NCBI GenBank assembly: GCA_013400115.1
Contig: VXBP01004084.1
Location: forward strand, 62,001 to 126,000
Reading direction: 5' to 3'
DNA: 64,000 bases
Source of the DNA: Rhinopomastus cyanomelas
Taxonomy: Eukaryota; Chordata; Aves; Bucerotiformes; Rhinopomastidae
The first letter of the stretch is position 1, and each line of letters starts with the position of its first letter. Made by a program: the position numbers and the translations under genes. The notes under the pieces are model-generated. The model made no database searches. It had not been told where the DNA came from and worked only from the letters and a program-made list of their open reading frames with translations. Below are positions 28,001 through 37,000 of the stretch, piece by piece.

Positions 28001-31000
28001 CCAAGAGCCAGGACCTTCTCAAACCTCAAGTCTTTAAAGAATACTGAGAACTATTAAGTAGTATTCTGGATGCTCAAAGACTAAATATTTGCAAGACATG
28101 CTATTCTAAATGAAACACCAGAGATACTAGACCCTGGAGAAGGACCAGAGGAGCAAATCTGTGGGTTCTCTGAGGGTGATACAACCAAGGGAGAAATGAG
28201 AGTCACCACAATAAACCAAATCTGATTGTTGCTTGCAGCCACTTTTAAATTACTCTTATTAACTAACTATCATATGAGCAAAAAGATAAACTAGTTCAAC
28301 TTCAATTCCAAAAGCAAGTGATGTCTCAAGAGCTTCCTTCTGAGTGAGAGGTGCGCTTTCGATGTGTTTTGATCTAAAAACACCCAAAAGCTCAAAATCA
28401 TTACCCAAATGCCATTTATAAAATCTGTTTGTTTCTTTAGATAAAAAAGGCTGCCTCCTGAAACCAAAAGCAATGAAGAACACTACTGTTATCTTATATA
28501 GAAGTTAAAATACAAGCCTGTATGGAAATAGACTGTCAGTCAGTATTTTGGCTCAGGATGGCTCTCAGATTTGCAATGAAACCTTTACTATTTAAACTTA
28601 AGTCTTGGAGCACAACACGAGTGACATTGTTGATATCACCCATGTTCCTTTATGTAACTTGCATTACAATGAGGTTTGGAGATAAAAATTAACAAGTAAA
28701 TTTGCACTTACTACCAAACATCATCCACATCAATCTTCAAGATTAAAAGAAAAAAAAAAACCCAACACATAAATGTCACCCCTTTTCATTAATTTTGGTC
28801 AAAATCCCTGTTTGCTTATAAGCCAGAGGGTTTCTGAGATATTTCAATAATATCCAGGAAATCAATCTTACATGAAACTGAAGGAAAACATCTAATGTCA
28901 TTGAACAATAAATATCAGCTCTGTCAGTGCCTTACCTTTGAGCTGAGGCCTTAGGATGTTTCTCTTCTAGTTTCCTCACCAGTGCCACTGTCAGCTGTGT
29001 AGTCTCCCCTAGGGGATCTGCAGGCATTAAATGGGCGTCCAAAGGTCCTGAAAGTTGTCTCTGATTTGGGTTGCTGACATTTTTTTGCAGAACCTAAGAG
29101 ATGGAAGTACCACCATGTAATTTATTTATTGCTAATTAAAATAATGTGTGTCTACTTTTTCAAGTCAGGCTGTTGATCAGCAGAAACTGTCAGAAATACA
29201 AATAGTTATGTCAAGATGCATCAAGAAAAGCAGCACAAATCTAGAGATCTAATGATTTTTGTTTGGAGGTTTTTTGTCTGTTTCCCTTCCTCCCTGGAGT
29301 TTTTCCACATAGAAAACAAGAATATTCAAAACTTTGTGCTCCACAGGCTGTAAGAACAAACTGCTCTGAGACACAAATACATATATGTTCTCATTCAATA
29401 CATTCCTGTATATTAACTATGATTTGCCTAACGCACAAACCATCTTAGGATACCAGATCAGGTTATTTTGAAAAGCAAGTTGACTTCCACAGAGATACTT
29501 CTCTTTCGAAAATGTGTTTTTGAAAAGACTGTCTCTGACCTGCCTCTGGCTTAGTACTGTGACCTCTTCTGCTGAGCTGCTGTCTATCTCCTGATGAGCT
29601 GCAGACCAGGCCCCATGGTGAAAGCAGTTTTCTGTCTGGGTCACCTCCTCTCTTTCATTTAGTTCCTCTAGGTAGGTCAGGACAAACTCAGGGTAAGCCT
29701 GGAGGAAAGGACAAAGGCAGAGGAATAATGAAGAAAAACATCAGCTGCATCAGCAGAAACACAACAGTCTGGGAACGATGGGGAGATGGGCTGTTCATGT
29801 ATGCAATGTCACTGAAAGTGGCTGTGTGCAAATAACTTTGTGTTTCACAAAGGTTTCAGCAGCAGTTTTAGAGAGTGACTGCTTTGTGTGCATTGAAGCA
29901 GAAAAAACTTATATATAATATTCAAATATTTCTCAAGAATAAAAGACAAACAGCTCTAAAAATGAAAATTCTTACAAATAGGAAATCATATAATTTGTCT
30001 CTCTGTGTTGAGGCAATATTTAATTAATTATCTGGGACACTCAGGTAGGAATTCCCATGCAATATAGGAAATTAATTTCAACACGCATATTCCGAAGTCA
30101 TAGATGCATCACATACAGAGGCTTCCTGATGGCTTTGAAACCCAAGAAAATTCTGCTTTACTTCATTAACGGAGTCAGTTTGCCTTAACACTCCCCTGAT
30201 CCTCACTTAGATGGAAAAAGAATTATAAACCCAAAGAATCTGAAAAGAATACCACAACTGAACGACCACATTATGTTGAATTTGAGACATTAATGCACCA
30301 GTTAGTTAACCTTATGACACCTAGAACTGGTACCACAGTAACACCATCCATTTCATGTCTTGAGGAGAGCCTGGACATGACTGCATGGCAGATTCTCAAA
30401 CTTCAATCCAAAGAGGAGTCAGTCCTCAAGACTTGTCCCACTTGTCTTCAGGACAAAGTGGGCAAAATCTTTTAAATATTTTTTAATTTATAATGGAAGC
30501 TGTAGTTTAAGTTCTGTGAGGAGCTGTAGTATTTTTAATAGAGAAGATATAGATATTGACTGCACTAAATATGTTTCTGTGTGACTTGATCTAGGTGCTC
30601 CTGCTCTGGTAGGGGGATTGGACTAGATGATCTTTCAAGGTGTCCCTTCCAATCCCAAATGTTCTGTGATTCTGTGAAATTAGGCCAGAAATAGGAATTA
30701 TTCAATCACTTTGACTGTTAACATCAACAAACCGAAACCAATAATCTGTTAAACCCTTATGGTTACAGGACAAAGTATCTCACAAGTAGAAGAATACCCA
30801 CCTTTTTCTGTTCCGTCCCTCATCAGCTAATAATATACTTGGGAACTTGGGAAGTTTTATTTCTCTTCCGAAACACCTTGCACCTTCTCTAGGATACATT
30901 TTCCTTTCAGTGCTGAACTCATGGTGAAGAACATATGTTCAAACCTCAGAGCATGTTAAAGAGCACTATTAGCTTGCCTTGCTTACTTTCTAAAATTGGT

Positions 31001-34000
31001 AAGTGATTTATGCTTCTACTTAGTTATATTTTAACTTAGGCTTTTTATGGACATTCAGTTACCTATAAGGTTCAGATAGACAAGACTATATAACCTGACA
31101 GATATTATTAACTAAAAAAAGTAAAGGGGGAAAAAGAATTTGTTGTTTCTGCATAAGAAAAGAGAGCAATGTCACAACTGAATTATGAAACAACATCTTA
31201 AAAATACTTGATTTTACTGTTTTTTTTTCAGAACAAGCCAATATTCTCATAATTAAATCCCACCTTGATTGCATATGAGAGAGAGGTGATCCTGCTGTAG
31301 CAGTGGGAGGATGGATGAGAGGTCCCTTCCGAACATCCCCACTCCGTGGTTCTGTAACAGAAAACGCAGCAAGCAGTAGGTATTAATTCCAGTCGGAACG
31401 TGTCACAGATCATTACACTGTATTATGCTGTTTTCCTTTATGTCAGTTTTTGTTGGCCTACATATGCTGCAACTTAAAATAACATGACACTACAGATAAA
31501 GTGAATGTGATAGGAAATATGGAGACAAATATTCTCCAAAAGAGATCTACTACTAACCAGCAGGGTTTTTTCCTGCTAAAAAGAAATAAAGGCTAGAACT
31601 AAACAGTGTTACAGTTGTTAAATCTCAGGAACTTTAGAAAGATCCCTCCTCATGACACACAATAACTTTTACATAAGTAATCAGTATGCATAAACATATC
31701 AGTAAAGTATTTAACAATTATCTGAATCCTCCTCACTGAAAAAGATAAATGCAATGGGAAACAGTCTCCATTTCAGCAGCCTGTTGGAGTGGTGTGAGGC
31801 ATTGCCTCTGATGTCCAGATGCAAGGATGAAAAAGAAGGGCTAGTGCTAGAGAAGAGCATTTGATCCCAACTTCCTACCACACAGCTCCTCTGCCGACAT
31901 AGTGTCCTGACCCCAAGCGGCCACCCACCGCTCCGATGTTTCTTGTCATTCCAACACTTGGTCTGCCCACACTTACTCCACAGGAACCCTGCAGCAAAAT
32001 GTATTTTGCTTTAATCAAAGGGCTGCTTTGCTTAGGTATGCAACAGCAACCAGAACCAAACAGTAATGCAACACTATTTTGAAAAAACTGTTGGAATTAC
32101 GGGTTCCTGTGTGACTTGGTTTAGGTGATCCTGCTGTTGCAGGCGGATTGGACTAGATGATCTTCCGAGGTCCCTTCCGATCCGTAGTGATTCTATGATT
32201 CTATGAATTACCTTCTCACTTTCACCGAGGGTGGCATTTCTGCTTCTACCTGAAGAGGACAAGAGCAGTGGCTTGTTACTCAGTGCTAGCTTGTAGGACA
32301 CCTACTTTGTCGGAAGATTTTTATTAAGACTCATGGAGATTCATTCATTTCAACACTGCGTTTTTTAAAAACAGAGCACAAACACTTCACACAAAGGATG
32401 TTGCATGATTTGCTATAACCCCACAATTCCTCTAATTCAAATGTCCTTTCCCTATTTACTGAAGTTTTTGCAATGTTTGTAGAACAAACAGTTATTTCAT
32501 GCTCGATAAATGTTAATCACATGTGTTAGTGACAGAACAAGCTTGCAGTGAAGCATCTTCCTTTCTACCCCAGAATGTGTTACAGGCATCTGTTAACAAA
32601 TTTAAGGGCAGCGAAGCACAGAGGTCATTTTAGATGCCAATTGTTCTCTAGATTTTTGAAGTTGCCTCACATCTAATCACCAGCTTCCAGCTATTACAGG
32701 TTACTATATTGAATAAACAACATTGTTTTTACTGTGTAGTAGAAATCAAATGTCCACTACATCTTGAGAAACAAAAGGATGTAAAATGAAATAAAAATTC
32801 ACAAGCAAAATCAAGAACTTGTTCTAATCTTTTTAAAAAAGCTTTAATCAAATACAGGAAGTTTATTTACACAGTAAATAGGAAACAGGACAGTGATATC
32901 GAGAAAAACAGTATCAAAATAGTAAAATCAATTAAATAACACATATAACAGTTTTTCCTTGAGCTTAAGGGAAACAAGGTCCATGTGAAAAAAAATATTC
33001 CATTTCATTGAAAAGAAAATATTCCTGGCAATTTCCAAAGTCCACATTTCAAGTAAGTTTGCTTATTGTTTTATATTTCAGTTTTCAAAAATTCTTCATT
33101 CTTTATGAAGTTGACATTTCATAGTGGTCCAAGTTGTTTATATTGAACGTGAACAGAATGTATGGAACAGAGGTTGCTTAAACAGACACAATTTTAGCAT
33201 CAAGTCTTGAAATAGAAGCTGTTCCTGCTCTGTAGTTTCAGGGTGTTTACAGAGACATTTCTGAAGTAGTGTCCTACATCAGGCAACACAGAATTCTTCA
33301 CATGCCAATATACAGACAGTTGCTTAAGGATATATCAGCCAGCCAGGAGCGTGCGGCTCTGACTTGCAGAGCACTTGCTTTACAAAGTAAATAAATCAAA
33401 ACTGGGTTCAGCACACAGTGTTATTCATCTGGGACATGTCTTGGGAATGTCCAGCAGAAGGAGGGGGTATTTTTCCCCTGTCAGCAAGTGACAGATCTCA
33501 ATGACACCCTGTGCTATTTTTCTACAGGGGTGTAGAAATAGATGCAGAATGTACAGACTTACCACAAATCTTGACATCTCTAGCAGTCCCAGGGTATCCC
33601 ATCAGCCCCTTTAGGTTATTTCAATTTGATCTACATATCCATGAAAATAAAAATCAATGTGCCCAATGGTCTAGTAAAACATTCACCCTATCCTTGGCAG
33701 TCATTTCTTTTCTGTGAAGCCCAGGCATAAAAGGCACAGTGACCCTTGGAGCTAGACCACTGGGAACTTCTCCATCCTAGCAAGTGATCTCATGCTGAAC
33801 AAGCCAATGGGTATAATCCGCTAACATAACTTTCAATTCTTCTGCAGCAGCCTAGTGATAGCAAATGCTGTAAACATTTGCAGGTGCTTTCAAGAGAAGC
33901 CAACTTGAAAGACAGACCCTAGATTCTTAAGTCTTTTGATGGATACAGAGGACTCATCAACATCAAAACCTTATCTGTACCCCTTGAGCTATAATCTGAA

Positions 34001-37000
34001 ACTGTCAAGACTTCAGTTTACCAACTGAGAATTTCAGACCGTTACAATGATCGAGTCAAAATAACTGGGAGAAAAGGCTTCAGAGTTGACTGTTGGATAT
34101 GTCATGTTGTCAGTGAACAAGTGAAAATTAATTAGCGAATACAAGGCCTGTGTTTCAAAGTCCTTCAGAAAAAGGATTTGCTAATTTCTATAACATCAGT
34201 GAAGTCTGGCAAGATTTACAGACTTTATGAGGGAGTGAGTCACAGAAAGCACAAAAGAGCATAAAAAACATTGAAGATCTATAAAGTGTGCACTCACATG
34301 ATATACTGCAGGCACACACAAGAATACTCGCAGCTGGAGGCAGATAAAACCACCCTCCAAAAATACTACTTGCTCACTGTAGGGTCAGAGTAAACTTGGG
34401 GCTATCCAGAATGTAATGTGCAAACAAATCAAACTAAACATTGCTCTTCCAGTGCAAAACAAAGAGAAGAATATGGTCATAGATCCTACTCTGAGAATCA
34501 TAGAATCATCAGGGATTGGAAGGGACCTCCAAAGATCATCTAGTCCAATCCCTCTGCCAGAGCAGGCTCTCCTCACTGGAGAAGCCATGGAATCAGAATC
34601 ACTCAGGGTTGGAAGGAACCATCATCCAGTTCCAACCCCTAACTTCACTTCCACTAACTCCAGATCCTTACATGATTAGAGGAAGCATTCCAGTCTGGAA
34701 ACTAAGTGCTGCACGCTACACGTAACCCCTTTTACTTGGCATATTTAGAAGTGGCACCATTCTTAAAACACATTAATTAATCTATTTAAAATATTTACTA
34801 TATTTAACAAGTAAAGTATTAGCATTCAGTTGTAGTGACTAGTTATAAAGCTGTAGTTTAACTCTAGCCAGATTTTAAATATCAGCTAAAACATAGTAAT
34901 ACTTACTCCAATATATCAGGTGCAACAAACAGCACTGCAAATATTCCAATATTATCCAAAATATCTGCATTACCCTATACAGAGAGAAGCTAGGGGAGAT
35001 GAACCTTTTTTCCTGGACATGTCAGTTTATATTCGTCTACAGATGTGCCACCACACCACCGATTCCAACTATAATTGGCCAACCAACAGTGAGGCAGCTC
35101 TCTACCGCAGCTCAATTCAGAATCCTTCTTGCCTTCCAATGAATGGAGGAAAAAAAAAGGGGGGGGGGAAGAGAAAAAAGGTTTGAATAAGTTAAAAGAA
35201 CCAGAAAATTCAACAATGTGTCACAAATAGAGAGGTCATTATGCCTGGATAACCCAGGATATTAACAGTTGCAGAAAGTGAAACACTACCCACAACTTAG
35301 CAGTCAATGAGCCCTGCTCAGAACCAGTGATCTTCTGTACAACAAGGGTGGCATTTTACAGTTCAGTGCAAAATGGAACAGACCCTTGATATCTTCATTT
35401 GTCCTTTTTCTGTGCATATTTCACAGTGCAACGATTTAGGGTCCATAACGTGTCACTTGTTATAACTACTGAGTTTACTTGAGATACGTATGCACAGAAA
35501 AAAAAAGTTCAGTGAACTGCAAAGATTGCAACTAATCGGTGGCCTTGGAGCCAGCGCCCAGTTTTACTCCAAGCAGGAAGCGATGCTGGTTAAACACACC
35601 AAGACTCCAGTTTGAAGGGATTCTGCTTCCGATGTGCACGTTTACTAGAGAAGCAGGTTGCTTAATGCTTTGCTAGAAATCCACGTCTCAAAAATATTTT
35701 CTCATTAAACTTCACTGTCAAATAAAGTTGGTTGTTGAAGTGAAGTTGGCTAAATGAATAATTATGCTGTTTTCAACACTTTAGTGCATTGGCCACAGGA
35801 TAAGGAAAACAATTGAGAATGGAGAGCAGTACCCTGCGAAGGATATAGTCAGTTAAAATCATCACTGCAGATTTCTGTCCTTCTTACAAAGCTGCAGCGG
35901 GAAGTGCCACTAACAGCCCTCCTTTACTGGGAATATCAATGTATCCTATTAGTGTTTCTTTGAATGTTTTCTGCTGGTAGAGCTTCCTGCACAACCAGAA
36001 GTAATTGTGAACCCCTGATTAAGATGGAACATTACAAAAATACCACGTAAAAGATGGTTTCTTGTTTCTAAGCAGAATACTCTCTATGAATATGGCTTAG
36101 CACTTGGAAGTGTCTCAAACAGCACTAATTCTACAGAGCAGCAAGAGAGAAACAAATGATAATTGAGGTTTACCTGTGTCATGTGGAATGTCAGCAAAGT
36201 ATTATTTGGTTCAATCAAGCATGAAAATAAATGTTTCAGCAGCACATCCCAAAGCTGGACTGAATGATTTTATAAGTTGTGATAGTTTTGCATCTGAACT
36301 TCCCCAGGTGTTGCATTTGCTCCTGTTACCCGAGTCCAGGAGTGGAAACACCCTAAGTCTTTCCTGAGTTGTTGGTTTGACTACAACAGAGAGCACTGGA
36401 AATCATAAAAATGCCATGATTCATGAGCTTTTTTATGTGGGCTGCTCCTTACAAAGCAAATAAAAATAAAAAATGCTTTAATACAAAAAACCAAAAAGGT
36501 GAGTCTCAGCAGAGTACTGAGTTGTAAAGGTCTATTAGTAAAAAAAGATCTGTGAGGAGCAGGAATAACTACGTTTAAGTTTACATAAACTCAGTAGCTC
36601 ACTTAGACACAAAATGAGCTGCTCACAGATTTTGTCCTTTATCACAAATCTATGTGATAGTTACGGGGATCTCAGCCCAAACCAGCTCCTCAGGTAAATA
36701 CTCCTGCTGCTGACAGGAAGGTGCAGCCCTTACAGTACCACCGTCTCCTCTCCCCTAAGCCCAAAGAGCCGGAGCAGTTCACAGTTAGCAGAGAAGTCTG
36801 CAATATGTTAATGTACTTGATGAGTGTGGAAAGGCTCCGTTCCTGCCAGCCCTTTGACTTGAACCTGATCGGGCTGATTTGGCATTCAGTGACTGGTCAC
36901 ATTCAGCAAGAGGTGAAGCTTCACAGCAAAGATAATGTAGTGGAAGAAATTAGCATTCAGAAAAGTGATAATAGGTCTGTGGCATGTGACTGGGGGCTAA

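Noticed and set aside
27973..28024. Kinase glycine-loop interpretation of the GSFGG motif
   Set aside because: No lysine, HRD or DFG motif in the exons that would follow; resemblance is limited to seven residues.
30195..30474. About 90-codon plus-strand open frame
   Set aside because: Reads protein-like, but has no usable acceptor in that frame and no recognised family; treated as chance.
36211..36396. 61-codon minus-strand frame after a CAACTCAG acceptor
   Set aside because: Ends in TGA with no donor; as an internal exon it fails and as a terminal exon it matches no upstream phase.
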